In this document: positions 21,788 to 34,615 of the stretch, piece by piece
Layout of the letters: the number at the start of each line of letters is the position of its first letter
Numbering within the stretch: the first letter of the stretch is position 1
Assembly (NCBI RefSeq): GCF_000143415.4
Contig: NW_003314277.1
Location: 2,200,905 to 2,264,904, forward strand
Source of the DNA: Selaginella moellendorffii
Lineage: Eukaryota > Streptophyta > Lycopodiopsida > Selaginellales > Selaginellaceae
Reading direction: 5' to 3'
DNA: 64,000 nt
Translations under genes and position numbers: made by a program
Notes under the pieces: generated by a model
Databases searched by the model: none
What the model was told of the DNA's origin: nothing
Seen by the model: the letters and a program-made list of their open reading frames with translations, nothing else

Positions 21788-22026
21788 AGCTCGGAGCTTC
21801 GGGGAAAAAACCCTAAAAGAAGAAATATTTTGCTTTGTGGGGTTTAACGGGAATCGAGCCCAGAACAAAGCAATCCTGACGTGGTCATCGACGTGGCAGG
21901 AATTCTGACCTGGCATTATGCACGTCCCAGATTCTGCCACGTGTCTGAGTAACTAGAGATCTCTAGAGCCTTCTTTTCTTCCCATTTAAATGCCGGAGAG
22001 AGCTACTGGGTGAGTATCCAAGAACA
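21788..22026. promoter_or_regulatory. Shared upstream region of trihelix-NMNAT (-) and small HSP (+) with ACGT-core cluster
   Basis: 239 bp lie between the divergent start codons. ACGT-type elements sit at 21879 (ACGTGG), 21891 (ACGTGGC, ABRE-like), 21921 (CACGTC) and 21938 (CACGTG, read on as ACGTGTC, ABRE-like). An ATTTAAAT at about 21984-21991 could act as a TATA-like element for the heat-shock gene. ABRE/G-box elements are known sites for bZIP and bHLH factors in abscisic-acid and light responses. No perfect heat-shock element was found by eye, although GAATTC at 21900 gives a short GAA/TTC palindrome. Confidence 0.55.
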
Positions 22027-22849
22027 ATGGCTTTGGTGTTTAATCCTCTAGCTCTATGCGCTCCTCCAGCGATTACTAGGGTTTGTTCTCGGCCAGGCAA
22101 TCGCAGCTCCAGCGCCAGGCCCTGCGCTCGCGATAGGCGATTGCGCGTTAGAGCGTCGGCAGCGCCGGATCAAAACAGCATCAAGATCCAGCAGCAGCAA
22201 TCCTCGCCCCAGCAGCTCCAGAGAACGAATGGATCCTCTTCCCCTCCCCAGCAGCAACAGCAGCAGCAAAGGCCGTCGATGGCATCGAGAAGACAATCCT
22301 CGCCCCTCTCGCCGCTGGGTAAGAATCTCCGATCGAAATCTCTCTCCCGGAGTGATTCTTAGAAATCGCGAATGTCTCTCTCTCTTCACAGATTTGTGGG
22401 ATCCATTCATGCCGGCGTCCAGGAGCTTCGGCCAGATGCTCGACGCGATGAATCAAGTGCTGGAGACTGGAGCGATGCCGACGCCGGCGCCATCGATGCT
22501 GCCCACGATCCAGCGCCGGAGCTCCGGGCGATTGCCGTGGGACGTGATGGAGGACGAGGAGGCCTTTAGGATGCGCGTGGACATGCCCGGGCTCGCCAGG
22601 GACGAGGTGAAGGTATCGATCGTGGACGATGGCTTCTTGCTCATCAAGGGCGAGACGAGCAAGGAGAGGAAGGAAGGGGGCGACAAATGGGCGGCGCGAA
22701 GCGTGGGGTCTTACGAGTCGAGGGTGATGATCCCGGACAATGTGGAGGTGGACAAGATCACGGCGGAGCTGAAAGACGGCGTGCTCTACGTGACGGTGCC
22801 CAAGAAGAAGATTGAGGCCAAGAAACCCGTCGAGATTCAGGTGTCCTAG
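22027..22849 (+). CDS. HSP21: Small heat-shock protein, plastid HSP21 type, 249 aa
   Basis: ATP-independent chaperone that holds unfolding proteins. Two exons, 22027-22318 and 22392-22849 (750 nt), with a 73-bp intron. The N-terminus (MALVFNPLALCAPP, then Arg/Ser-rich) looks like a chloroplast transit peptide. It is followed by a glutamine-rich linker including a run of seven Q. The mature part starts with DLWDPFMPASRSFGQMLDAMNQ, the amphipathic region of plastid sHSPs. The alpha-crystallin domain contains MRVDMPGLARDEVKVS, GFLLIKGE, YESRVMIPDNVEVDKITAELKDGVLYVTVPK and an I-x-V tail (EIQVS). Assignment to the plastid class rests on the transit-like N-terminus and the LWDPF start. Confidence 0.9.
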
Positions 22850-22921
22850 GGTTTAGGGTTTTATTCAGGGCATGCTTTAGCATGGGTTTAGGGTTTACGC
22901 AAATACAATAAACCCTAAATT
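22846..22921 (+). repeat. TTTAGGG/telobox-rich 3' flank of the small HSP gene
   Basis: Directly after the stop there are three GGGTTTAGGG/TTTAGGG-type words and, 50 bp on, the inverse CAATAAACCCTAAAT. The two sides can pair into a stem. AATAAA within the second part may serve as a poly(A) signal. These may be telobox motifs or captured telomere-type repeats. Confidence 0.5.
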
Positions 22922-24060
22922 TGCTCGCCAACGAGATCTGTCAACTTCTCCACAGTGCTTCTTTTTCTCAGTAAGTAAAGTCAGGCTTTGAATTATCATT
23001 GTGGTTTGGTTTTCGATAGAATTTGAACTGTTCATATCAGAAAGTAAAATACTGGAGTTTGGTTAAAGTCTGGTTCATATTTTTCACAAGAACGAAAGGG
23101 TTTTAGTTGTGGGTGGTTTTTGTTTATGTCGTTGTATCATCACCCTGTATCATCGCCTTGTGGTTCGGTGATAAAACGATGCGAGAGCGACAAAATACCC
23201 CCTCTGTTTTTGACTGTAAGGACTTGGTTGTGGATCACTGATCTCAGAACTGCAGGGGAATCTTGAGGACACTGATATGGTAATATATCATATCAGCCGT
23301 GTTTGACTTGTACATCGATCCCTGCTGCTCTTGGGAACGCGAAATTGCTGCCTTGGCATGTGTTTTAGCACAGTCTTTTACAGTTGATTGGATAGTATTT
23401 GTGTGCAGGGTCTAGAGCAGGCGTACATGTCAATGGTGGGCAGATTCAGGGACCACAGCAAGCACTTCATTGCAGTCATCTTCGACAAAGCTGCTCATCG
23501 CATGCAAAGGGTGGAAGGAGTAACTGTGTTCCCAGGCTACTTTGAGCCGGCCCTTTAGCATCTTGTTGTCTGAAATACATCCTCTACTGCTTGTCGTATT
23601 GCTTTGCAGAGAACGGAGAACGTCAATCCCCAGAACCGTCAGCTGAGTATTCTGTGTGTTTGGATATACAATAGCCTCTTGACGAGGGTGAGATCATGTG
23701 TTCTTCATCTCTTTCCATGGAGAAGAACGGTACTTTAGACCACCTTGTTCTTTAAGAAGGTCCAATAAGGAGGGAGTGAATTCCTTGAGAAGAACAAGTT
23801 GTCTAGGAGAAAAGAGGATTGAACTAAGAACTTTGGAGTGGATGGCGACCTTGAGCTTATTCTTGGTAGTAAGAAGTTGCTCGACTAAGGCCTTGCACTA
23901 CTAATTGAGGGCGAGGATCTCTGTGTCACAAGCATGGAGTTTGTCCTCGTCGAAAAGCTAAAAAGCTGTGAAAGTGGGAGTAGTCTGGTCCTTAACTAAA
24001 GAGGCCGGACTGACTACAAAGGGGAGGTGTAATTCATGCCGCATGAACTTCATACAAATA
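22922..24060. other. Intergenic stretch with one orphan exon-like ORF
   Basis: Most of it shows no gene. The segment 23411-23560 is preceded by TTTGTGTGCAG and reads 50 codons on the plus strand (YMSMVGRFRDHSKHFIAVIF, then KAAHRMQRVEGVTVFPG) to TAG. It looks like a terminal exon, but no family or partner exon was recognised. The segment 23560-24060 is featureless. Confidence 0.4.
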
Positions 24061-24957
<897 letters not shown>

Positions 24958-25111
24958 GGTAGCCAAGAACGAATTTTTAGGGTAACCTAGCCTATGCGGG
25001 AAAATTTTGGAAAGATCTCTTATCTATCTATTCGAGGGGGTTTTGGGGGTTTTATAATATATCGTATATGGAGGCGTTTGATTGATTCCAAGAGGCTGTG
25101 AGAGACGAGCA
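24958..25111. promoter_or_regulatory. Shared upstream region of HIT gene (-) and thymidine kinase (+)
   Basis: Only 154 bp lie between the start codons. It contains a TATAATATATCGTATAT stretch at about 25052-25068 that can serve as a TATA region for the plus-strand gene. Bidirectional use is inferred from spacing. Confidence 0.5.
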
Positions 25112-26800
25112 ATGCTGTTAGGGTCTTCGTCGCTGGCAATCGCGTCGTCTAGGTCCAGGATCTTCTCAGCGGCAGCGGCGGCGGCATCGCGGCGGCACAG
25201 CCTCGCCCCGGCTTCTTGCTCCTCCTCATCCCAGGCGCTGCAATGCCGCGATTCTAGAATGGTGGGATCGCCAGTGTTGCCCGCGCGGCGATCGTTCTGC
25301 TCCCGCCGGAGCAGCGCCAGCGCCGATTTTGCGGAGAATGGGCGAGAATCTCCCGACGGCGGCATACATTTGATTCTAGGGCCGATGTTTGCTGGGAAGA
25401 CCACGGTGCTGCTCCAGAGGATTCAAGCGGAGGCCGATGCTGGGAGGTATGTGTTCTTCCAAAGAATTCCCTGGTTAGAAGTTTCTCTAGTTTCTTTGCT
25501 TTCTTTGTTTGGAGCATTGGAACGATCTGTTTGCATTTCTTTCTTGTTTATATTTGTTCTTTCGCTCGTTCGTGTTTGTGAGGAGTGTAGATCATTAGAA
25601 CTCCCTGGTTGCATTTTCATTTTCGGTTTGTTTGTTCTTGCGCTCGTTCGTGTTCGTGAAAGGAATCGTAGAAATCCCTGGTTAGAAGTTTCTTTGCGTT
25701 CTTTCTCTGAAGCATTGGAGCGATCTCTTTGCATTTTCTTTCTCGTTTATGTGGGTCGTTAGCTCGTTCTTGTTCGTGAAAGGAATCGTGTAATCCCTGC
25801 TTAGAAGTTTCTTTGTTTTCTTTGTTTGAGCATTGGAACGATCTCTTTCTCGTTTATGTTTGTTCTTTTGCTCGTTCGTCTTCGTAAAAGGAATCGTGTA
25901 GATCGAGCATTAGCTCGTGTCCACCGTCCTAAGCACGATCTTATGGCTAAATCTTTTTTGTCCATTTGAGGCAATCAGTCTATAACGCTTCCTTCGCCAT
26001 CCTTGTCGTGACGGGGCTCGAACAGCTCCACAAAAGAAGAAGTCGAGATTTTTGCTTCTGTTTTCTAGCGCATCTACAACTGGTGGAACATCGTTCTCAC
26101 ATTTGTTTCGTTGCTTTTCTTGTTTATTCCAGGAGAGTCGCCTTGGTGAAATCGGACAAGGACACAAGATATGGCCTCGGCTGCATCGTCTCGCACAGCG
26201 GCAAAAAGATGCACTGTGCCGCCGTTGCATCGCTCTCCGACTTTAAGTCAAACAAGCCCGAGCTCTACGCACAGGTACTCAAAACTTCCAAAACGAAAAA
26301 TCAAAAAATCTTTCACTTGGATTCCAACCAGGCCGAGATCATCGGCATTGACGAGGCGCAGTTCTTCGACGATCTCTTGAGCTTCTGCCAGTCGGCGGCC
26401 GACTGGGACGGCAAAACTCTCATCGTTGCTGGGCTGGACGGCGATTTCTTGAGGTACCAAGAACCAAAAAAACTCTCTTTTTTTTTATCTCTGTTCCTCG
26501 ATCCGTCGCAGGCAGCGCTTCGGCTCGGCGCTGGATCTCGTCCCCCTGGCCGACTCCGTGACCAAGCTCTCGTCGAGGTGTGAGATTTGCGGCCGGGCCG
26601 CGGCATTCACGTTTCGAAAGACGGACGATCGACGCAAGGAGGTGATCGGCGGGGCGGACATCTACATGCCCGTGTGTAGGAAGCACTACGTGAACGGACA
26701 GTTCGCCATGGAAGCCGCGCGAAGTGTGGTTCTGGAATCCCACTCGCCGCAACGCGACCCTTGTTCGTCCTCGCCAGAGAGAAAGCTCGCGATTGGCTAA
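25112..26800 (+). CDS. TK1: Thymidine kinase (TK1 type) with N-terminal targeting extension, 295 aa
   Basis: Salvage enzyme: thymidine plus ATP gives dTMP. Four exons: 25112-25446, 26133-26274, 26332-26453, 26512-26800 (888 nt). An Ala/Ser/Arg-rich N-terminal extension of about 80 residues suggests mitochondrial or plastid import. Then comes the P-loop GPMFAGKTT, the lasso/DEAQFF motif ([13 protein letters not shown]), AGLDGDFLR, and the structural zinc site CEICG ... PVCRKHY. All TK1-type catalytic blocks are present. Intron 1 is unusually long for this region (686 bp) and is made of tandem repeats. Confidence 0.93.
25465..25915 (+). repeat. About four imperfect 110-125-bp tandem repeats filling thymidine kinase intron 1
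   Basis: Recurring landmarks are AATCCCTGGTTAGAAGTTTCT (or close variants) at about 25477, 25671 and 25793, the word GCATTGGAACGATCT at about 25518, 25712 and 25828, and TTGCTCGTTCGT.TTCGT.AAAGGAATCGT at the end of each unit. The second unit (about 25600-25665) is truncated. The array is confined to the intron. Confidence 0.8.
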
Positions 26801-27543
26801 CTTCCCATTAACTTAGCTTAACTTAATCTCGCTGGTATATGCCTCTTAGATTTAGGATATTCTGTCAATTTCCTTGAATATTCTAAGGTATATTCTATCT
26901 CTGTTAGGTCTTGCCTTAAGGATGTTGATTAGAGTAAGCTGGGGATTAGCTTAATGATAGCTTTAGGGCAGAATAAAAAGGAGGCCAGGGCTGCCAGCGT
27001 GCCCTTTTTTGCTCCCATTCCCAGACGCTTGCGCCTAGCGGCTAAGCTCTCCTCTAGCACGGCCTAGCAGCAAATCCTTGGAATCGCGGGAGCTGGCGGA
27101 CTGATTGCGCCCACGAGCCTCGCATCGTCGCCCCAGCGCCGCGCCGCACCGCGCCGCGCATCGCCATCGCATCGGCATCGCGCATCGAGCGAGAGAGGAG
27201 AAAATTTCCAGGGTTTTTGGTTTTTGTGGTAGCATTCCCGGGAGCCCCGATGGATGAGGGCGCGGGATTTGGCAGCAGGTGTAGGGAATTGCGGTCCTGG
27301 GCAGGGATCGCCGGATTGCGGTGAAATGTGGCGGCGTGGGAGATTTTGAGCCTCGTCGTCCCCTCTCCCTTTTCTTCCCTTTTCATCCCTTTTGGAGAAT
27401 CGCTGCATAGGAGCTGAGAATTATCGCAGTGGAGGGCAGTGGGGGCTGTATGTAATGGTGCAGTGGTGGCAGCTGATAGAGCCCACCTCCTCTGGGTGCT
27501 GGTGTCGCCACTCCTCTACTAAACGCTCACTTAGGGTTCCTCG
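26801..27543. other. Intergenic region and 5' UTR of the next gene
   Basis: No coding region is supported. The segment 27090-27190 is GC-rich with repeated GCGCCGC/CGCATCGC words. It lies upstream of the MSRC-type gene and probably belongs to its promoter and 5' UTR. Open frames on either strand here are shadows of base composition. Confidence 0.5.
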
Positions 27544-28836
27544 ATGTCTCGGTGTCATCCATACCCGCCACCGGGATACGAAAAGAAAGCCACCACCGAG
27601 CTCATTGCGGACATAGTTCCTGCTGCTCAGGTTGGTGCCTCTTCGTTTTTTTTTTCCCTTGCTAGATAAAAGAGAACTCTTTTTCTTTTGCTCGAAGTGT
27701 GTACTAATGCTGCCGTTTTTTTTTTTCTTGTTTCTTTTCTCTTCGATTCTCAAGGTTGCTACTTCCAAGGAGAAGCACAAGCACAGAGACAAAGAGAAGA
27801 AGAAGAAACGAAAGAGGGACGACAAGAATGAGAATAATTCACGTAAGTAACTTTCCTTTGTGTGCGTGTGCATGGCTTAGCCTGTTGGGACCTTGGGATC
27901 CACTTGCCTGTGTTTACAGACAAGGATAAGCGATCTAGCAAGAACCAAAAGACGCACGCCAGTAGCAACGATGTTTCTGGGGGAGAGAATGGGAGGTTGC
28001 AAGCTGCTGCTGATAGCAAGAGTGCCACTGGCTCGACAAAGGCTGGAAAAGGTTTGCAAGATGCGAAGCTATCGGACAGGGTCACGGGGACTGGGACTGG
28101 GTGGCAAGAAGCAAAAGCTCCCGAGACTGGGAAGGCCGTTCTCCAGGAAGCGAAAGCGACCGAGACAGGCAAGGTTTTGGAAGCGAGGAGCTCTAGTTCT
28201 ACTCAAGTCCTGGATGGAAGCTCCAATTCCAAGTCCAACTCCAACTCCAAGGCCGGGGTGGCGGCAGCAGTGGCGAGCACTTCCAAGTACGTAGTTACAG
28301 ACACCGAGATAAATGGCAAGGTTCCTTTAGTTATGGTAAAGCCGCTCGACACCGGGCAAGTAGTAGCACAGCAGCAGGGACAGCAACACCAACACCACCA
28401 AGATCAAAAGATAGAAGACGATCGAGGCAAGAGGGAGGATCAAGAGAGAGAGAACGATCGAGCGAAGAGGGAGGATCAAATGAAGGAAGACGATCGAGCG
28501 AGGAGGGAGGATCAAAAGAAGGAAGACGGTCGAGTAAGACGGGAGGATCAAGAGCAAAAGCAGGATACAAAGAAGAAATCGCCACCAAGTGTGGAGAAGG
28601 AGAAGGAGAAGGAGAAGCGGCATAGATTTCCAGAGATCAAGCTTGCGGAGATCAAGGAGGAGAGGCTTGAGGAGGACGACGCGCACCTCGAGTGGCTGTA
28701 TCATAAGAGGAGAAGGGACGAGGGGAAGAAACCAGGGGAGGAAAAGGAGAGGGAGGAGGAAGACCAGGTTTGGGCCGAGGCGCGATTTCTTCCAGCCGTG
28801 GGCGTGTATGCGTTGCCGTACGTGGTTCCATACTGA
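27544..28836 (+). CDS. Lysine-rich charged protein with plant-conserved MSRCxPxPPPGYEKK N-terminus, 363 aa
   Basis: Three exons, 27544-27630, 27755-27842 and 27920-28836 (1092 nt). The first exon encodes MSRCHPYPPPGYEKKATTEL, a start shared by a family of uncharacterised plant proteins (established from general knowledge, not searched). The second encodes a basic tract (KEKHKHRDKEKKKKRKR), a likely nuclear localisation signal. The third is low-complexity: Ser/Ala/Thr-rich, then Gln/His-rich, then four 11-residue charged repeats of the type REDQxKEDDRA. A conserved-looking tail follows (LEWLYHKRRRDEGKK and an acidic stretch). The chemistry suggests a disordered nuclear protein; no function is assigned. 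Confidence 0.8.
28412..28553 (+). repeat. Four in-frame 33-bp tandem repeats in the lysine-rich gene
   Basis: The unit is close to GACGATCGAGCGAAGAGGGAGGATCAAA with small changes. Each unit encodes 11 charged residues, and all are in the same frame, so copy number can vary without frameshift. Confidence 0.85.
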
Positions 28837-29808
28837 GAGGAGGACGCCTGGTACTTAAGTTTCTCCACGTTTTTTACTTTTTTCTTTCTTTTTTTTTTTT
28901 GGGCTCCTAGTTTGAAATGTGGTATTGGTAACATTTTTTCAATGAGATTTAGGGGCTTAAACCTGCGGACTGTGAATAGATGTGTCAGCAGACCCGTGGA
29001 AAAAAATATTTCTTCTTTAGCTGTTTCAAACGTTTTTTTCTTTTTCTTACACTTTTTAAAAATAGCTCAATTAAAAATTATAATTACAGTTAGTTTGAAT
29101 ATTTCTCTCTTTTTTCGTTTTAATTTTAAAATAATTAGAACAATTACAGTAACTAAGTTATTTACTGAACATATTATGATATAAAGGAAATATAATAGAT
29201 CATAATATAATAGAAAAGAATAATTTAAGTTAAAAATATTTTCACCTTTTCTAATTTATAGTTAGAAAATAATATATTTAATTATATAAATAATGAGAAA
29301 AATTAATCCACCTTCATTCATAATTCATAACTACGTATGACATTTGAAGTAACAAAAATCTTGAAATGTTATAACAATAGTTATTATTAATGTAGTTAAA
29401 CTACAGAATTTGAAGTTATTATATTAGACTTTTTAAAATAAAAACAAATATATTTATTTTAATGGTTTTTATATATTTATAGCTTAATGAATAAAATATA
29501 TTCTAACAAACCAATGTATTTCATTTATATGAAAAATAAAAATCACAAATTAATGTGAATTCAAAATATCAAATTTGAGGACTATTCTTTTTGCTACCAA
29601 CTTCAAAAGGTAAGTTATTAATAAATTATTAAGTTCATGTAAGTTAAAAATGATGATATTTGATGATACTATTATTCCTATTTCACATATTTTATAAATT
29701 CTTCATTTTGGTAGACTTATTTTTAAAATGTATATTATTGTTATAGAATTTATCATTAGATTTTAAAGAAAAGTTGCAAAATCATCGTTTTTGCTTCAGG
29801 CTTCACTT
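28837..29808. other. AT-rich intergenic stretch
   Basis: After the 3' UTR of the lysine-rich gene (a T-run near 28893), AT content rises sharply. No ORF, RNA gene or recognisable element fragment is seen up to the LTR at 29809. Confidence 0.6.
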
Positions 29809-29983
29809 TGTGAGTGCATGGAATATGGAAAGGGAATACAGAAATGTGCATATCAATTAGCCCAAAAACCCTAGCTTATATATAAGAGTAAATGGTCTAG
29901 ATTGAAACTAATCTGACAGCTACCAAAATCCCACTACGCTAATCTTAGTATACGGCATCGTAGCTGTACACTTGGCCCTCACA
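29809..29983 (-). repeat. 3' LTR of gypsy copy B (175 bp)
   Basis: It starts TGTGAGTGCATGGAATATGG and ends TTGGCCCTCACA. The 6-bp termini TGTGAG/CTCACA are perfect inverted repeats. At most sites where the two LTRs differ, this copy keeps C or G and the partner has T or A. Confidence 0.92.
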
Positions 29984-32900
29984 TCATCCCCTCCTCTTGA
30001 AATAATGGAAAACCATCAAGGTTCTCTTATAGACGGGCCGGGATTTGAAGGAACGTCAGGAGGAGGCATTAGTAAATTTGTAGGTGGTATTAACTGCTCC
30101 TGATCCCTTTGTATGAAGTGTTTCAACCACTACACATGCACAATCTCTAGAGGATTAGTCTGCTGGACATCATGCCAAACCTTATAAACTTGTGGTCCAA
30201 CTTGCCGTAACACCTGATATGGTCCTTTCCACTGTGTAAGGAGCCCCTTAGATAAACCATGTACCGTAAGATGGGGAAAATGGACTAACACCAAATCATC
30301 CACTTTGTACTCTGCAGGTGGATAATGATGTGAGTTGTATTGCTAGTGTTGTCCCACTTGTACGTAGCCTAAGTGTTCGGCAGACTCCACTCGGACAAGT
30401 GGAAGAATGTTCATCAAATACTAATCCCATGACCTAGCATCCGCAACTCATGGCAATTGCGAAGGTAAACCCAAGTCCGTTGGTAATATTAGATCATGAC
30501 TATATAGGAGTTTATATGGTGAAGCACCAATAGAACTTTGCACCCCTGTGACATATGTATACCGAAGAGACGGCAAATGACCATCCCAATCCGAATGTTG
30601 AAAGTTCACATGCTTTGCAATTATCCCCTTGAATCTCTGAACGAGCCATTCCACCAGACCGTTTGATTGTGAATGATAAGCACTCGTGAAAGTGTGGTGT
30701 ATCTCCAACCGAGACGTCAAAACATGAAATGCCTCAACCATAAATGCAGGACCATTATTCGAAAGAATCTACTCTGGACAAGAATGCTAGAACACCACTC
30801 GATTAAGGAGGAAGTATCCAACAGTAGTTCTAGAGGTGCTAGCAAGAGCACCAACTTCCACCCAACGATTCAAGCAATTAGAAACAATAATAACATACTC
30901 ATTACCAGTAGTTGACTATAGAAAAGGTCCCATAAGATCAAACATCACCAACTCAAGCGGATGGGAAACTGTAATTGACTCCAATTGTCCTTCCGCAGCT
31001 TGAGGGGGAGTATTACGAACTTGGCACCAAACGCAGTTACGCACATACTGGATAATATCATATTGCATCTCCGGCCAATAGAAAGACCTGCGCAGCTTCT
31101 CAGTTACACGACAATGTCCCATATGCCCACCTAAAATAGGAGAATCATGGTAGGCATGGAGAAACCGTGAAATAAAGATAGAAGGCACCACCAACTGTAA
31201 ATGATCATCAGGATCCGTCCCCACAAAATAAAGAAGGCTGTCTTCAAGGTGATATTGAGAATGTAAATGCTAGAAAGGCAAGTCATCAACAAGTGATGTA
31301 GGATTCTCAAACCCATCTCGAAGCTTTCGAATCTACGCCTCAATATTTTGAGCCTCGTAAACCTCATCAAAAGAAGGTAAATATTATTTTGCACTTTGTG
31401 GACACTGAACATCAAATACAGCAACTGCCGACGGCACAAAATCCTCATCTAGAAAATCCACAGAAGCTGGAACAACAAGCTCATCAAAAACATGAGAAGA
31501 GAATGGAGAAGGAAGAGGAGCTCGAGAAAGGGCATCAGCATCAACCATAAAACTCCCTAGGCGATGAACAATATCAAAATCATATATCTGAAGCTTCAAA
31601 GCTCATCAAGAAGTACGACCAACCAGGTTCTTCCGCTTCAATAATGAAGTAACAGTAGCATGATCACCTTCAAGTAACGTTCAAGAACTATGTAGATATG
31701 CATGAAGTTTCTCGAAACCCCCCAAACTGCTGCTAAACACTCCTTCTCTGTCGTGGAGTAGTTCATTTCCGCTAGTTATAATGTACAGATTATATACACA
31801 ATGGGATGACACTGACCAAGCACACTCGAGCTTTCTTGCATTAACACACCTCCAAAACTAATGTCACAAGCATCCACACACAAAATAAAAGGTCGAGTGT
31901 AGTCAGGATATGCCAAAACCGGAGGAGTCGTCAACAGCTCTTTGAGATCCCCGAACGCCCACTCACAATCCGGAGACCAAATGAAAGATGATGTTGATGA
32001 CTTCAGTAATGCTCGCAACGGTGCAGTGCGATTAGAAAGATGATCCACAAAACGATCGAGATATTGCACCTTGCCCAAGAAGCATTGCACATCATTTGCA
32101 CACTTCGGAGTAAGGAACTTTAGAACAGCTACAAGTTTGTCAGGATCAACTTGCAAACCCTCATGAGAAATACAGTACCCAAGATAAATTGTATCCTTGG
32201 ACCTAAACATGCATTTCGACCGCTTCAGTTTTAAACCAACATCGCATAGCCGATCCAACACTTTACAAACATCATGAACGTGCTCCTCCCACGTCCCCTC
32301 CGAGTGGATCAAGACATCATTAATGAAGTTAGTAGTCACCTTCGACATATCATAAAGAACTTCATCCATCATTCGCTGGAAAGTTATTAGAGCATTGTTC
32401 AAACCAAACGGCATCACCAAGAACTCATAAAAACCAAATGGTGTACGAAAAATAGTCTTAGGAATATCTTCTTTGGCCATCGGTACTTGCTAGTATTCAG
32501 AAGCAAAATCTAGCTTGGTGAACCAACGACTTCGCCCCAGACGATCCAAGAGATCAGCAGTGTGAGGAAGAGGGTACACATCTGGGATCGTCACTTCGTT
32601 TAACAGACAATAGTCGATGCAGAAATGAATACTCTCATTAGGCTTCGTCACAAGATGAGGTTCACATGCCCAAGGACTCCGCAACTTTCGAATAACACCC
32701 TTCTCCAACATCTCCTTGACATTTGCACGTAAAATCCAGATCTCCTTGGGTGACCGACGACGAACGGGAACCTTGATTGGACGAGCATCCCCAGTTGGAA
32801 TTGGATGACGTATGGCAATTTTGGCCTCAGATGATAAGTCAAATTCAAAGAGATTAGAATACTCCTTCATGAGCTGGTCCACCACTGTAACACAAAGATC

Positions 32901-34615
32901 GTCTGAGGGATCGGAAAAGGGAAGAGCAGAACAAGATGAAAACACATAAGGAAATAATGGGGGAACAAAAGTAATGGAAGCAGAGGTAAAAGTAGAGGGA
33001 CGAAGAGGTATGGAAGTGAGAGGAATGGATGAAACATAAGGAAGTATAAGATAAGGGGGAGAAGCCTCAAACTCACATTTGGCATGATTGCACTGCAACC
33101 AATCTATACCAGGATGAGGTCAAAAGCTTAACTCGACACCACCCGCAATGACTGCAACTCAAGCTCCAGATCACCCACATGCACAACTAAGTCCACCTCA
33201 TCCCGTGCACATGCATGTGTACGGCCATTGCCATAAAGAATGAAAATTGGTTCCGGCGCACGACACAAGTGTAGATGGCAACGTGTAGCAACAGGTCGAG
33301 CAATAGAAGATAAACTCGAACTTGTATCAACCAACACAGAGAGAATAATAGGAGATCTCTTGTTATAAAAACGAGTTTGGAAAGTAAACACTGGATGAAC
33401 AGGTGCCGAGTGAACACCTTGATGATACTCTCAAAAGAAAGATGAAAGGGTCACTGACTTATTCGCGCAAGGTCCCTCCATTACTCGCGTGACTCCTCGT
33501 TTCTCAGATGTATCTTAGTGTCCAAACCATCCACTGCAACAACACCAACAAGATGTTGCTAACGCCAAGGTCTCCACCCAAGAAATGGAAGTCGCCAATC
33601 TGGAAACCACTGACAATGCCGATAAGTATGACCAACTTCATCACATGCCTAACAACAAACATCATGGCCACGACCACGTCCTCAAACTTGTCCTTGGACT
33701 CAAGCAGCAGCAGCATCAACCTCCATTGGAATAGGACCATCACCCAAAGGAAGTGGAGCAGAAGGACGTGCAACAAGAAGTGGAAGAGGCGATGTCTCAT
33801 AACATTGTGCCAAGCGAAGAGCATCATCAAAGGTGGCAGGAGCAAGTGCATGCACAAATCCGACAAAATCTTGACGAAGTGCTGGCCACAACATTCCTAA
33901 CTTGATCCGCTCCGACATATTTAGCTCTGCACAAAGCAAAAGATTTCGGAAACGAATGCCAAATTGCATCATCGACTCAGATGGCCCTTGGCGAAGACAA
34001 TGCAATTGTTGGAAGGCATTATCACAGTCGTCAGCATGTTCGAAGGCGCGTTTGAAGACGTCTGGAAGAACACTCTAATCCTCACAAGTGGTTGTGCTCA
34101 GACCATTGTACCATTGCAACGCTGTCCCTTGGAGACACGTGGGAAACTCACGCAAACGTCGAGCATCATCCCAAGAATGATATGTGGCAATCACTGTGAA
34201 GTGATCAAACCAATGATACATATCATCCCCAGGATTCCCACAAAAGAACTCCGGCCGAACGCGAGGATTAGCACCAAGAGCATGAGGAGTTGTACCACAT
34301 GCCGTGAATGCTGCCATCAACTGAGTTTGGTTGTTCAATTGCAAACATATAGCATCAAGCAATTGTACCAACTGGTGCTCCAAAGTCAAAGGAGGAAATT
34401 GTTGATTTGCCATGAAGACGGATGAAGAAAGAGCAAAAGAAGAGAAACAACAAAAAGCATGGAAGATCTAGACAATGCAAAAAAAAGTTAGATTTAAACC
34501 AAAATCCTGAAATGGAAAAACAAAAGAAAGGGAATGGAAAAAACTAAATTTAAACCAAAATCCTAAATTCAAGCATTCCTCAAGGACAATTAAAAGTGCC
34601 CCTCACTTTTAACAA

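Noticed and set aside
21299-21908. Plus-strand frames opposite the trihelix exon
   Set aside because: No family resemblance; the minus-strand trihelix motif is clear.
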